NCBI RefSeq assembly: GCF_014695975.1 | Contig: NZ_JACJPI010000084.1 | Coordinates: 124,001 to 188,000 of the forward strand | From: Leptolyngbya sp. FACHB-321 | Lineage (GTDB): Bacteria; Cyanobacteriota; Cyanobacteriia; Leptolyngbyales; Leptolyngbyaceae | Length of the DNA stretch: 64,000 nucleotides | Direction of reading: 5' to 3' | Shown here: one piece after another, positions 1 through 9,909 of the stretch | Numbering within the stretch: the first letter of the stretch is position 1 | How the letters are laid out: each line of letters starts with the position of its first letter | Position numbers and translations under genes: made by a program | The notes under the pieces: generated by a model | Databases searched by the model: none | The model's input: the letters and a program-made list of their open reading frames with translations, nothing else | What the model was told of the DNA's origin: nothing

Positions 1-1253
1 CTTTCGGCAATTTGAGGACGACGTAGCTTTCGCATTGCTTTGCTTTGAATTTGCCGTACCCGTTCGCGTGAAAGGTTAAACAAGCCACCGACTTCTTCTA
101 ACGTGCAGGGTTTGCTAGAGGTTAGCCCATAGCGCAGGGAGATAATGTCTTTCTCGCGTTGGGTTAGCACATCGCCTAGCACATCCCAAATTTCCTGACG
201 CAGCATGGTTTCACTCATCTGTGCTTCTGGCGACTGAGTATCACCATCTTCCAGCAGATCCATGAGTTCTGTGTCCTCACCTTTACCCACACGATGGTTT
301 AGCGATAAGGACTTACGGCGCACTTGCTGCAAATTTCGTAGCTGCTCTGGTGTAACTTCTAGGGCATTCGCTAGCTCTACTTCAGTGGGGTTGCGGTTTA
401 ACTCTTTACGCAGATCGCGGTGCGCTTTCTTGAGCTTGTTCAGCTTTTCGACGATGTGGATTGGGAGACGAATGGTGCGGGCATCATTGGCGATCGTCCG
501 CGTAATACCTTGTCGAATCCACCAATAAGCGTAGGTCGAAAACTTATAGCCCTTGTCTGGGTCAAACTTTTCGGTCGCACGGTTCAACCCTAGGGCACCT
601 TCCTGAATTAAATCTAGAAAAGGAACGCCCCGGTTGAGATAGCGTTTGGCGATCGATACAACCAGCCGCAGGTTCGATCGAATCATCTTACGCTTGGCAA
701 CCCGGCTGCGGTACAAACGATGCTCTAGCTGCCGTTCGGTTAGTTCGACAGCGGCAGCAAGTTCTGCCCGAGTCGGAACGCGATCCAATTCCTCAATTAG
801 CCGCGATTGCACAGCATCCATGTCAACCAGATAGCGAATCCGCCGCGCTAGCTCAACTTCCTCATTCGGTTTCAGTAAGGGATAGCGCGCCATCTCTTTG
901 AAAAATGCACCTACCGCATCATCTGAACTAGTTTTGCTATAGCCAGACGGACGCGCACTGGCAATTTGATCTACATCCTCGTCCGTGCTCATCGCTTCGT
1001 CATCATCACTAGCGACAGCATCAAGCAGACTGGCATCGGTAATGACGGCATCAGCCGCGTCGTCGCCCTGAAAAAGTTCAGCTTCGGCAGCATCAATATC
1101 AGCAAAGTCGGGTTCAGCCAAATCGTCAGCAGCTAACCCAATAGGCAAATTTCCATCAGCCACCAGTTGCAACGATTCAAGCATTGCGTCAGCAGGCATT
1201 GCCTCATGCTCAAACGCCGCTACATCTTTAGATTGAATGGTCTCTTGGTGCAT
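1..1253 (-). CDS. RNA polymerase sigma-70 family factor (primary-like, group 1/2), C-terminus truncated by window edge
   Basis: Reverse-strand translation from ATG at 1253 gives ...NRGVPFLDLIQEGALGLNRATEKFDPDKGYKFSTYAYWWIRQGITRTIANDARTIRLPIHIVEKLNKLKK...LSRERVRQIQSKAMRKLRRPQ: sigma regions 2, 3 and 4. Open at window start, so absent from the ORF track. Confidence 0.93.
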   Translation of the reverse strand, partial: MHQETIQSKDVAAFEHEAMPADAMLESLQLVADGNLPIGLAADDLAEPDFADIDAAEAELFQGDDAADAVITDASLLDAVASDDDEAMSTDEDVDQIASARPSGYSKTSSDDAVGAFFKEMARYPLLKPNEEVELARRIRYLVDMDAVQSRLIEELDRVPTRAELAAAVELTERQLEHRLYRSRVAKRKMIRSNLRLVVSIAKRYLNRGVPFLDLIQEGALGLNRATEKFDPDKGYKFSTYAYWWIRQGITRTIANDARTIRLPIHIVEKLNKLKKAHRDLRKELNRNPTEVELANALEVTPEQLRNLQQVRRKSLSLNHRVGKGEDTELMDLLEDGDTQSPEAQMSETMLRQEIWDVLGDVLTQREKDIISLRYGLTSSKPCTLEEVGGLFNLSRERVRQIQSKAMRKLRRPQIAE

Positions 1254-2091
1254 AAAAATAATTGGTGTGAGGGGGGCTGCTTACTTAAAAGGGGGGGTAA
1301 GTATACGCTTTTCTAAGCGATGAAATCTCTGAATCCAGCTATGCAAGCTGAGTAAATTACTTAACCTCTAGATTTGCCGAACTCAACGACTCAACTAGGA
1401 ACGTGGGAAAAGGGTGTTGCCTGCAGGCGACATACCAGCAGAGAAACGCTTGACCAGTACCATGCCATGAGCCGATCGCCTTCTGTTAAACTACTTGAAG
1501 CAAATTTTTAGGCTGTTCGCTCGACTACAAAAAAGCCTTTCAACCCTGTTTAATCGCTTCAACAAGTTGGTAGAGAGAAACAAGTAACGCTATAAAAAGA
1601 GATGATGATCGGCAAACTCCAAGGTGCGAATCTCTAGAGCAGGTGCAAATCTTTGGAGTGGAAAGACTTTTGCCCGACAATCACAGTGAAAGTTGCTACC
1701 CCCTTTTCTCTTGCAAACTCTCGGCAGATGCCAGAGACAAACAGGTCTTGAGACGTGCCGCTCAACAGGCATCATTTATAGCTGAACGTAGTTGAACATT
1801 GTCATACGTTTGACAGGAAGACTCCTTGCTTGCTGCACTAATCCGCATACTGCGGTCAAAACGCTGGCTGTGCTCAACTGCTTATCCTTTTAAAAGAGTC
1901 CCATAGAGTTCATACGTCTCCTATCTATCGGTAGGGTGAAAACACCTCTTCCACAAGCTAGAGTGTGAAAAGCTGTAGGAAGAGGGAAAAGCAAACGCCG
2001 CACCTTTCTGGTAAGCAGAAGACGAGATTAAGTACTGAAGCCCTTTCCGTAAGCCTTCACCACGGCTATATTCTAAAGTCTGAATCCCCTG

Positions 2092-4686
2092 ATGTTTGTG
2101 TTGGCTGAACCTGGAACCGATTATTTTGCTGATGCACCCGTAGCTGCCTGGGTCGAAGTGCTGGTAGATTGTCCCGGTGCTCAAGGCGTTTTTACCTATC
2201 GGCTACCGCCCTCTCTGGTGGTTCAACCAGGCGATATTTTAAGCGTGCCCTTTGGGATGCAACAGGTAGGCGCGATCGCCATTCGTTGTCTTGCCACTCC
2301 GCCTGCTGACCTAGAGTCAACCCAAATTAAGGATGTTGATACGCTCTTACAGACGGGCTTCTTTTCGGCGACCTATTGGCAGCTCCTAACCCGCGTAGCA
2401 GACTATTACTGCACCTCTCTAATGCAAGTAGTGCGCGTTGCACTACCGCCAGGATTGCTGACGCGATCGCAACGGCGCGTACGGCTGGTAGACGGCAAGG
2501 CAAACGGCAAACGGCAAACGGCAAACGGCGAAACCGATGCTTCCCCTCCCTCCTCTCCCCTCTCCCCTGCCGCTCAACAACTCCTCACACTCCTAAATGC
2601 AAGCAAGACGGGAGACTATACCTGGCAGTACCTACAACGCCAGTGTCAGGGTGCACATCAAGGGCTGCAAGAACTTGTCCGCAATGGCTGGGTCGAAAAT
2701 TATCTAGAGCCGCCAGCAACCGTTCGCCCCAAGCAACGGTTGGCAGTCACCCTGGTTGCATCGTCTCCCACTGACCTTACCCTGACCACCCGGCAGCAGG
2801 AGATTCTGGCAGTGCTGCGACGGCAGGGCGGTGAGCTGTGGCTAGCGGATCTACTCCAGCAATGCCGTACCAGTTCCACAACGCTGAAAGGTTTGGCGCA
2901 GAAAGGGCAGGTTGTGATTCAGCCACGTGAAGTGCTCCGGCGTGAGCATGCCCCGACGATCGCAGCCGATGTGTCGAAGCCCTTGACTCCAGACCAGACA
3001 GCAGCGTTGGAGCAGCTTCAGGCACTCTCTGGCTTTGCTCAGGTGTTGCTACATGGTGTCACTGGCTCTGGTAAGACCGAAGTTTACCTACAGGCGATCG
3101 CGCCCATGCTGGAGAACGGGCAATCTGCTTTGGTGCTGGTGCCCGAAATTGGGCTGACACCACAATTGACTGATCGTTTTCGTGCCCGTTTTGGCGATCG
3201 TGTCTGCGTTTACCACAGTGCCCTCTCAGATGGCGAACGCTACGATACTTGGCGGCAAATGCTCAATGGCGATGCTCAAGTTGTAATTGGCACTCGCTCT
3301 GCCGTCTTTGCACCGTTGCCACGTCTGGGTCTCATTGTGCTGGATGAAGAACACGACTCCAGCTTCAAGCAAGACCAGCCTGCTCCTTGCTATCACGCCC
3401 GCACGGTTGCTAGCTGGCGAGCAGAGTTAGAAGATTGTCCGCTGCTGCTAGGGTCGGCAACGCCGTCGCTGGAAAGCTGGGTTTTCTGTAGAAGCCAGAA
3501 GGCAGAGGGCAGAAGGCAGAAGGCAGAAGTAACTCAAAACTCTCTAGCGCAGCGGCACGAAGTGCTACTTAAAACTTCCACCCCTCACCCCTCACCCCTT
3601 TTCCTCTCCCTTCCCACCCGCGTTCACGATCGCCCACTGCCCTCGATCGACGTGGTGGACATGCGTCGGGAACTTCATGAAGGCAATCATTCAATTTTTA
3701 GTCGATCGCTGCGAGCAGCACTCCTTACTATGAAGGAACGGCAGCAGCAGGGCATTCTATTTATTCACCGTCGTGGGCATAGCACCTTTGTTTCTTGCCG
3801 AAGCTGTGGTTACGTTGTCACCTGTCCTAACTGCGATGTCTCGCTGGCGTACCATCATGTTCACAGTGAGGCAACACCCCTATTACGCTGCCACTACTGC
3901 AACCACACCCGTTTACTACCCAACGACTGCCCAACCTGTCACTCGACCTACTTCAAGCATTTTGGCAGCGGCACTCAGCGTGTTGCTCAAGCGCTGGCGC
4001 AGGAATTTCCTGACCTTCGCCTGCTGCGGTTTGACAGCGATACAACGCGCACAAAAGGTTCGCATCGAGCACTGCTGAACCAGTTTGCGGCTGGCGAAGC
4101 AGACCTTTTAGTGGGCACTCAGATGCTAGCGAAAGGGATTGATCTACCGCAAGTGACGCTAGTTGGCATTGTGTCAGCCGATGGGCTACTGCACATGGCA
4201 GATTATCGTGCGAGCGAACGCGCGTTTCAAACGCTGACCCAGGTAGCGGGGCGCTGTGGACGTGGGGACGATCCGGGACGGGTGATTCTGCAAACCTATG
4301 CACCTGACCATCCAGTCATTCAAGCTGTACAGCAGTATGCCTACGAGCAGTTTGTGGCTACGGAACTGGGTCAGCGATCGCAGCTCAACTATCCACCCTA
4401 CGGTCGCTTGGTCTTATTGCGGTTTGGCAGTACCAGCCCGATCGCAGTGCAGCAAGCTGCCGAACGGGTAGCACTAGCACTGGCAGACTTAGAAGCGCAG
4501 GGTGTAGAGCGTCTAGGACCCGCGCCTGCTGTTATTTTGCGCGTTGCTCGTCGCTACCATTGGCAAATCTTGCTGAAGCTACCGCTTCATACCGCAGTGA
4601 CGCTGCCCGATAGCACCACACTCCGGGCACTCTGTGCCAGCAATGTTAGTTTAACGATTGATGTTGATCCACTAAATTTGTTCTGA
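2092..4686 (+). CDS. priA: Primosomal protein N' (PriA replication restart helicase) with two low-complexity insertions
   Basis: 864 aa; LLHGVTGSGKTEVYLQAI, LIVLDEEHDSSFKQDQ, LLLGSATPSLESW, Cys-rich zinc motifs (CRSCGYVVTCPNC...CHYCNHTRLLPNDCPTC), GTQMLAKGIDLP. Confidence 0.95.
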   Translation: MFVLAEPGTDYFADAPVAAWVEVLVDCPGAQGVFTYRLPPSLVVQPGDILSVPFGMQQVGAIAIRCLATPPADLESTQIKDVDTLLQTGFFSATYWQLLTRVADYYCTSLMQVVRVALPPGLLTRSQRRVRLVDGKANGKRQTANGETDASPPSSPLSPAAQQLLTLLNASKTGDYTWQYLQRQCQGAHQGLQELVRNGWVENYLEPPATVRPKQRLAVTLVASSPTDLTLTTRQQEILAVLRRQGGELWLADLLQQCRTSSTTLKGLAQKGQVVIQPREVLRREHAPTIAADVSKPLTPDQTAALEQLQALSGFAQVLLHGVTGSGKTEVYLQAIAPMLENGQSALVLVPEIGLTPQLTDRFRARFGDRVCVYHSALSDGERYDTWRQMLNGDAQVVIGTRSAVFAPLPRLGLIVLDEEHDSSFKQDQPAPCYHARTVASWRAELEDCPLLLGSATPSLESWVFCRSQKAEGRRQKAEVTQNSLAQRHEVLLKTSTPHPSPLFLSLPTRVHDRPLPSIDVVDMRRELHEGNHSIFSRSLRAALLTMKERQQQGILFIHRRGHSTFVSCRSCGYVVTCPNCDVSLAYHHVHSEATPLLRCHYCNHTRLLPNDCPTCHSTYFKHFGSGTQRVAQALAQEFPDLRLLRFDSDTTRTKGSHRALLNQFAAGEADLLVGTQMLAKGIDLPQVTLVGIVSADGLLHMADYRASERAFQTLTQVAGRCGRGDDPGRVILQTYAPDHPVIQAVQQYAYEQFVATELGQRSQLNYPPYGRLVLLRFGSTSPIAVQQAAERVALALADLEAQGVERLGPAPAVILRVARRYHWQILLKLPLHTAVTLPDSTTLRALCASNVSLTIDVDPLNLF
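2499..2526. repeat. Heptamer tandem repeat (GCAAACG)x4 inside priA
   Basis: Read directly: gcaaacg repeated four times, in frame in priA (ANGKRQTANGE). Confidence 0.9.
3493..3530. repeat. Heptamer tandem repeat of AGAAGGC type inside priA
   Basis: ccagaaggcagagggcagaaggcagaaggcagaag; same unit as intergenic spacers near 19.3, 22.1, 41.7 and 44.6 kb. Confidence 0.85.
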
Positions 4687-4909
4687 TTTGCTTCAAGAAA
4701 TGCTTTAACCGACGGGGAGGGAACGTTAGGCGAGACAGATACCGATCGCCTGCAAGTAGTGATGTGCTTACAGTCAAGCCTCTTAAATTCCATCCCTGCA
4801 AATACGGAATAGAGCAAGCGCGTCTCGTTTCTTTAAATGTAGACACTAGCCGCGCACAGACGACCATGCGAACTTTTCGCTGCATGGGTAAGAAAATGTC
4901 AAGCTTTAA

Positions 4910-5899
4910 GTGCCTGGACTAGCCAACGTCTTTATTCTACCGATTTCATCGAGACAAGCCCTTATGACCTTCCAACCTGTTAAACTGACTGCCCTCATTA
5001 TACTTTTAGCTAGCGTTGCTACGCCCCCCGATTCGGCGCAGGCAGCAGCATTGGGTCAAGTAACGCCTGCTAACCGTCCAGCGACCCTACTTCTTACACA
5101 AGCACAGCCTACTCCTGTTGCCCGTCTGCTCAAGGACGGCAATGCCTTGCTGAATGAGGGTAAGTCGGAGCAAGCGCTATCTTTGTTTAAGCAAGCGCTA
5201 GACGCTGACGCAAAAAATGTCCAAGCCTGGATTGGTCAGGGCACTGCGTTCTACAATTTGGAGCAGTATGACGAGGCGATCGCTGCCTATAAGCGTGCCA
5301 CAGAACTCGATTCGCGCTCAGTGTCTGGCTGGGTCGGGCTAGGCAATGCATTGGATGACAGCAAAAAGCCAGAAGATGCTCTGAAAGCTTATGACACAGC
5401 GCTGAAAATTGACGCTAACGATGCCAATGTCTGGTACAACCAAGGTGTAACGCTCAGTCGCCTACGCCGCTATCAGGACGCACTGACTGCGTACGATAAA
5501 GCGATACGCTTGCAACCAGCCTATGGAAGTTCCTGGTACAACCGAGGCGTAGTGTTAACCAAGCTGCAACGTTATCCTGAAGCGCTTGCGTCTTATGACC
5601 AGGCAATAAAAATCGCCCCTGATCGCGCGGATACCTGGATCAATCGCGGGAATGTGCAGTTTAACCTCAAACGCTATCAAGATGCGGTTAAATCCTACGA
5701 TCGAGCCATCACACTCCAAGCAAGTAACGAAGATGCCTGGTTTAATCGTGGTGTTGCCTTAGCCCAACTTGAGCGTTATCAAGATGCGATCGCGTCCTTT
5801 GAGAAAACGCTTAAAATCAACCCCAACAACACAGATGCTCGCGAAAACCGCGATCTCTTGCTCAAGCAAGTGGGACAACTTAATCAAGACGCTGTGTAA
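4910..5899 (+). CDS. Tetratricopeptide repeat protein
   Basis: Consecutive 34-aa TPR units (AWIGQGTAFYNLEQYDEAIAAYKRATEL...); start codon uncertain (ATG 4964 also possible). Confidence 0.88.
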   Translation: MPGLANVFILPISSRQALMTFQPVKLTALIILLASVATPPDSAQAAALGQVTPANRPATLLLTQAQPTPVARLLKDGNALLNEGKSEQALSLFKQALDADAKNVQAWIGQGTAFYNLEQYDEAIAAYKRATELDSRSVSGWVGLGNALDDSKKPEDALKAYDTALKIDANDANVWYNQGVTLSRLRRYQDALTAYDKAIRLQPAYGSSWYNRGVVLTKLQRYPEALASYDQAIKIAPDRADTWINRGNVQFNLKRYQDAVKSYDRAITLQASNEDAWFNRGVALAQLERYQDAIASFEKTLKINPNNTDARENRDLLLKQVGQLNQDAV

Positions 5900-6201
5900 G
5901 TGAGCGAAGCAGGCACTACTTGATGCCCAGCTTGCAACAATACTTGAACAGCTCTCTTCAAAACTGATTGCTTCACCAAAACGTAATCTGTGTTGTAGGC
6001 AGAGATAGCAAAAATGCTAATGTCAGCGGTCGGCGGGATGACTGCTTGGGTACACATAATCGAGAGTTTGTCCTGCGTCCGCGCCACAGCAAAAAATCCT
6101 TGCAGACTCCAAGCTGATATGGGCAGAGCGCGATCGAGCTGACAGATAGCAAACACCTCTTGCAAGATGGCAAGAGTAAGTTGCACGTCAGAGGTAATCA
6201 A
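5884..6201 (-). CDS. Small ACT-domain-like protein
   Basis: 105 aa, ...[50 protein letters not shown] resembles an ACT_7-type domain. TTG start overlaps the stop of the upstream gene (GGTGGTTGATTACC). Confidence 0.6.
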   Translation of the reverse strand: MITSDVQLTLAILQEVFAICQLDRALPISAWSLQGFFAVARTQDKLSIMCTQAVIPPTADISIFAISAYNTDYVLVKQSVLKRAVQVLLQAGHQVVPASLTYTAS

Positions 6202-6473
6202 CCACCCGCGATCGCAGGAATAATGCTAACCTCATCGCCATCTTTTAGGGGGGTTTTAGCACCCTCTAAAAAGCGAATATCTTCACTGTTGACGTAGAAG
6301 TTGACGAAACGACGCAACTCACCTTTGTCATCACATAACCGCGCTTTGATGCCGGGACAGCTTGCTTCCAGCGATTCCAACAAATCAGAAACGGTATCAG
6401 CGTTACATTCAAGCGTTGCCTGATTGTTCGTCAGCTTTTGAAGTGGAGTCGGAATAAGAACTTTAATGGACAT
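6198..6473 (-). CDS. MoaD/ThiS family ubiquitin-like sulfur carrier protein
   Basis: 91 aa, beta-grasp pattern, ends ...[14 protein letters not shown] with terminal Gly-Gly. Confidence 0.9.
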   Translation of the reverse strand: MSIKVLIPTPLQKLTNNQATLECNADTVSDLLESLEASCPGIKARLCDDKGELRRFVNFYVNSEDIRFLEGAKTPLKDGDEVSIIPAIAGG

Positions 6474-6572
6474 GGGTTGAAAAGATAAAAGGATAAATCA
6501 TGAAATAGCACAAAGATGAAGTAAGAAAGGGCTGTTTTGACGTTTTAGCCTTCAGCCCTTATCCTTCTATTC

Positions 6573-7874
6573 TTAAACTAAAACTTGCTGCCATTCCAAG
6601 CGCTCTAACGTGTGTGAGCGTTCGAGTGCCCGCTCAAAGCTGTCTAGTTTGGGTTCGATCGTAAACGGTTCGCCGATGTAACCCTGCATTGCTTCTTGGG
6701 TTTTTAGACCATTGCCTGTGATGTAAACAACTGTCGTTTCATCAGGATCAATCTTGCCAGCTTCCACTAGCTTTTGCAGCACTGCTACAGTCGTGCCGCC
6801 AGCAGTTTCGGTGAAGATGCCCTCAGTTTCTGCTAATAGCTTGATGCCTTCAATAATTTCGGCATCGGTAACAGATTCAATATTGCCGTTGGTCTTGCGA
6901 GCAATGTCGATCGCGTAAACCCCATCTGCCGGATTGCCGATCGCTAGTGATTTAGCAATGGTGCTGGGCTTCACAGGTGTTACAAAGTCACGTCCCTCAC
7001 GGTACGCCTGGGCGATCGGAGAACAACCGTCCGCCTGCGCGCCGCTAAAGCGCACGTGCTTATCAGCAACCAATCCCACATCTACAAATTCTCGGAAACC
7101 CTTATAGATTTTCGTGAAGAGAGAACCTGAAGCTAGCGGTGCCACAACATGGTCGGGCAACTGCCAGCCTAGTTGTTCTGCCACTTCATAGCCCAGCGTT
7201 TTGGAGCCTTCAGAATAGTAAGGGCGCAGGTTGATATTGACAAAGCCCCAACCATGCGTGTTGGCAACTTCAGAACAGAGGCGGTTTACCTGATCGTAAT
7301 TGCCCTGCACCGCCATCACGGTGGGACCATAAATCAATGTGCCCATAACCTTACCAGCTTCCAGATCGGCAGGAATGAAGACACAACAGTCTAAGCCTGC
7401 ATGAGCCGCGATCGCCGCTGTAGAGTTTGCCAGATTGCCAGTGCTAGCGCACGAGACAGTCGAAAAACCTAACTCTTTTGCCCGCGTTAGCGCTACTGAT
7501 ACCACCCGATCCTTAAAGCTAAGGGTGGGCATATTCACTGCATCATTCTTGATGTACAGCTTATTCAAGCCAAGGCGACGTGCCAAGCGTTTCGCCTGCA
7601 CGAGCGGTGTCATACCTGTACCTACGTCGATCGGCTGGTTGGTTTCAACAGGCAAAAAGGATCGATAGCGCCAGATCGAATTTGGTCCTGCCTGAATCGT
7701 TTCGCGGGTCACTGTTTGACGTAGAGCATCGTAATCGTAAACAACTTCCAAGGGACCAAAGCAGTACTCGCAGACGTGCATAGCCTTGAGTTCGTACTCT
7801 TCGCCACACTCTTTACACTTAAGCGCACGAAAGGTTGCAGCAGATTTGGTTTTTGGTTGAGTTGCCTGGGTCAT
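6573..7874 (-). CDS. thrC: Threonine synthase
   Basis: FRALKCKECGEEYEL...LYIKNDAVNMPTLSFKDRVVSVALTRAKELG...ASTGNLANSTAAIAAHAGL (PLP-binding SFKDR). Start re-set to ATG 7874 (MTQATQPKT). Confidence 0.92.
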   Translation of the reverse strand: MTQATQPKTKSAATFRALKCKECGEEYELKAMHVCEYCFGPLEVVYDYDALRQTVTRETIQAGPNSIWRYRSFLPVETNQPIDVGTGMTPLVQAKRLARRLGLNKLYIKNDAVNMPTLSFKDRVVSVALTRAKELGFSTVSCASTGNLANSTAAIAAHAGLDCCVFIPADLEAGKVMGTLIYGPTVMAVQGNYDQVNRLCSEVANTHGWGFVNINLRPYYSEGSKTLGYEVAEQLGWQLPDHVVAPLASGSLFTKIYKGFREFVDVGLVADKHVRFSGAQADGCSPIAQAYREGRDFVTPVKPSTIAKSLAIGNPADGVYAIDIARKTNGNIESVTDAEIIEGIKLLAETEGIFTETAGGTTVAVLQKLVEAGKIDPDETTVVYITGNGLKTQEAMQGYIGEPFTIEPKLDSFERALERSHTLERLEWQQVLV

Positions 7875-8475
7875 AGTCAAAAGCTCTCGGTGATGGTGAA
7901 GGACACGATTAAAGACGAAGTTCGATTGATGGTAACACGGGTAACAAAACCAGTCAAACATACCCGACCTTTTTTATCGGGTATTAGTGCTGATGAGCAT
8001 TTCAGCCATTTTTACCGCGAATGCCGTAGAGAAGTGCCATATATCCTCTAAACGAAGAACGTCATCTTTACTACAGATAAAGTTGGCATGGTCTGACAAG
8101 CTACTCGCAGCTTTAGTCTGCCAGTCATAACTGCCAGTTAGCAGCGTAAAGGCTGTGCCAGAACAGCAGTATTAAGCGTGATTGAGTATGCTTCTGCAAA
8201 AACGCAAGTGATGTACAGCGAAACACATACTGCTTAGGGCAATCTTTGCAACCTGAAACAGTAACGAGAGCCGTAGTACAGGCACATACTAGCGAACTAG
8301 TCCGAGAGGGGGATGGTCACTTTGTCAAACAGTTGTTATATTTTGTAATAACAAGCGGATCACTAATTCTGACTCTTGGGAAACCGTAAGCAGAAGCAGC
8401 GAGCGCTAGAAACGTCCAACTGAAGCGATTCGCTATTGGGCGGTCAAAACACACTCTCTCAAACTGGAGCCGAAT

Positions 8476-8673
8476 ATGAGCCAACCTGTTGACCTATCTT
8501 TAGAACAGCAATTCAGTATCCGTTCCTTTGAATCCCAAGTGCAGAACATGAGCCGTGAACAAGCTCAGGACTTCCTCGTCAAGCTCTACGAGCAAATGGT
8601 AATGCGTGAGAACATGTACAAGCATTTTCTTAAGCACCAATGGGGATTAGAATCGGGTCCTCAGTTTCAGTAG
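8476..8673 (+). CDS. nblA: Phycobilisome degradation protein NblA
   Basis: 65 aa: MSQPVDLSLEQQFSIRSFESQVQNMSREQAQDFLVKLYEQMVMRENMYKHFLKHQWGL, characteristic NblA sequence. Confidence 0.95.
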   Translation: MSQPVDLSLEQQFSIRSFESQVQNMSREQAQDFLVKLYEQMVMRENMYKHFLKHQWGLESGPQFQ

Positions 8674-9033
8674 CGTTTTCTGCGCTGTGGACGACCTCTA
8701 TCTCTTGCTTTTTTCAGACTTAATGGAAGAGAGCTGGGGGTGCTGGGGCGTCAAGTGCAGTCTATTTAGTTTTTTTGATTGCCAGTACTGCTAATTTAAT
8801 TTGCTTGATTAACGTTTTACTCGTCTTTCTCAAGCGTTGATGTCAGCTATCATCTTGAACAGACCTTTGTCTTAAATGACTGGAAAACGCTGTCTGGCTC
8901 CGATCAGCGCGTGCCGACCAGTAAAAAAGCATTTAGCCAAAACCAATACCTTAATGAAATCACCACGCTGTTTTGTTCTGCAATGGTAGTTTAAGGACAG
9001 GTGAGCTGAAGAGCGCTTGCCAACCTGGATACC

Positions 9034-9909
9034 ATGTTTCAGCGTTTAATAATCTGTACAGACTTTTCGGACGGACTGCACCGCCTCGCAAGCTTCGTGT
9101 CTAGCTTTGCAGAAGGTGGTGTGAAGCAGCTTGTCTTTTTGCATAGTGTTCCGTATGTTGAGCGCAACAACGTTCCACGGATTAATGAGGAAGGGATCAA
9201 GCAGGCACAGGAACGCTTGAGCACTGCGCTGAAAAACCTTCCTCCGGGCATTGATGTACAAGTGGAAGTCGAGTGTGGTAATCCGGTTGACTTGATCTTA
9301 AAGGTAGCTAATAAATATGCGGCAGATCTAGTGCTCACTGGCACCCCAACCCGCAGCCTTCTGGCAGAAAAATTCTTTGGTAGTACGACTGTCGCGCTGG
9401 TACAACGGTTGACAGTGCCCTTGATGGTGATGCGTCCGCAGTTGATTGCAACTTATACAGCGGAGGAATTGTCTTTGCGCTGCCGTCATCTGTGCCGCTA
9501 CTTACTAGTGCCTTACCATGGAAGTCCTGCCTCAAAGTATTTGGTGCAGCAACTGAAGCAAAGCTTTCAACCGTCGATCGAGTTACAGCTACACCTATGT
9601 TGGGTTGTGGATGGGATGCGACGGCGCGACGTGCCTACCGACCATCAGCTTGCCAGCGCACGTAAAGAACTGGAGACGATTGCCGCTGAACTAAGAACGG
9701 CAGACATAACGATCGATCCGGTCGAAGTTCGGGAAGGCGACCCACTGACAGAAGTATTGGCAGCAGCACAGGAAGCCAATGTCAGCGCGATCGTTACGTC
9801 CTCAAGCGTACCCAATAAGCTGTTGAGTTGGTCTGCACCACAGTTTACAGACGAGCTGTTGCGTCGGAGTTGGCATCCAATTATCTACTTCCCACCGTCG
9901 CGACAGTAA
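9034..9909 (+). CDS. Universal stress protein (two tandem UspA-like domains)
   Basis: MFQRLIICTDFSDGLHRLASFVSSFAEGGVKQLVFLHSVP...ADLVLTGTPTRSLLAEKFFGSTTVALVQRLTVPLMVMRP, then a second degenerate domain. Confidence 0.88.
   Translation: MFQRLIICTDFSDGLHRLASFVSSFAEGGVKQLVFLHSVPYVERNNVPRINEEGIKQAQERLSTALKNLPPGIDVQVEVECGNPVDLILKVANKYAADLVLTGTPTRSLLAEKFFGSTTVALVQRLTVPLMVMRPQLIATYTAEELSLRCRHLCRYLLVPYHGSPASKYLVQQLKQSFQPSIELQLHLCWVVDGMRRRDVPTDHQLASARKELETIAAELRTADITIDPVEVREGDPLTEVLAAAQEANVSAIVTSSSVPNKLLSWSAPQFTDELLRRSWHPIIYFPPSRQ

Noticed and set aside
1590-2184. Two reverse ORFs (61 aa and 87 aa) between the sigma factor and priA
   Set aside because: No recognisable domain, biased composition, one overlaps the priA start; likely spurious ORFs in a long promoter spacer.
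2579-2592. ACTCCTCACACTC, identical to the core motif of the cyanobacterial small RNA Yfr1
   Set aside because: Lies inside the priA reading frame and I saw no flanking stem-loops as expected for Yfr1; treated as chance.
5131-5870. Regularly spaced repeats that could suggest a CRISPR-like array
   Set aside because: They are degenerate 102-bp TPR codon units within a protein gene; no identical repeats or unique spacers. No CRISPR array found in the window.
8333-8354. Calling the nblA upstream inverted repeat an NtcA site
   Set aside because: Half sites are GTTAT/ATAAC rather than GTA/TAC; reported only as an unassigned inverted repeat.
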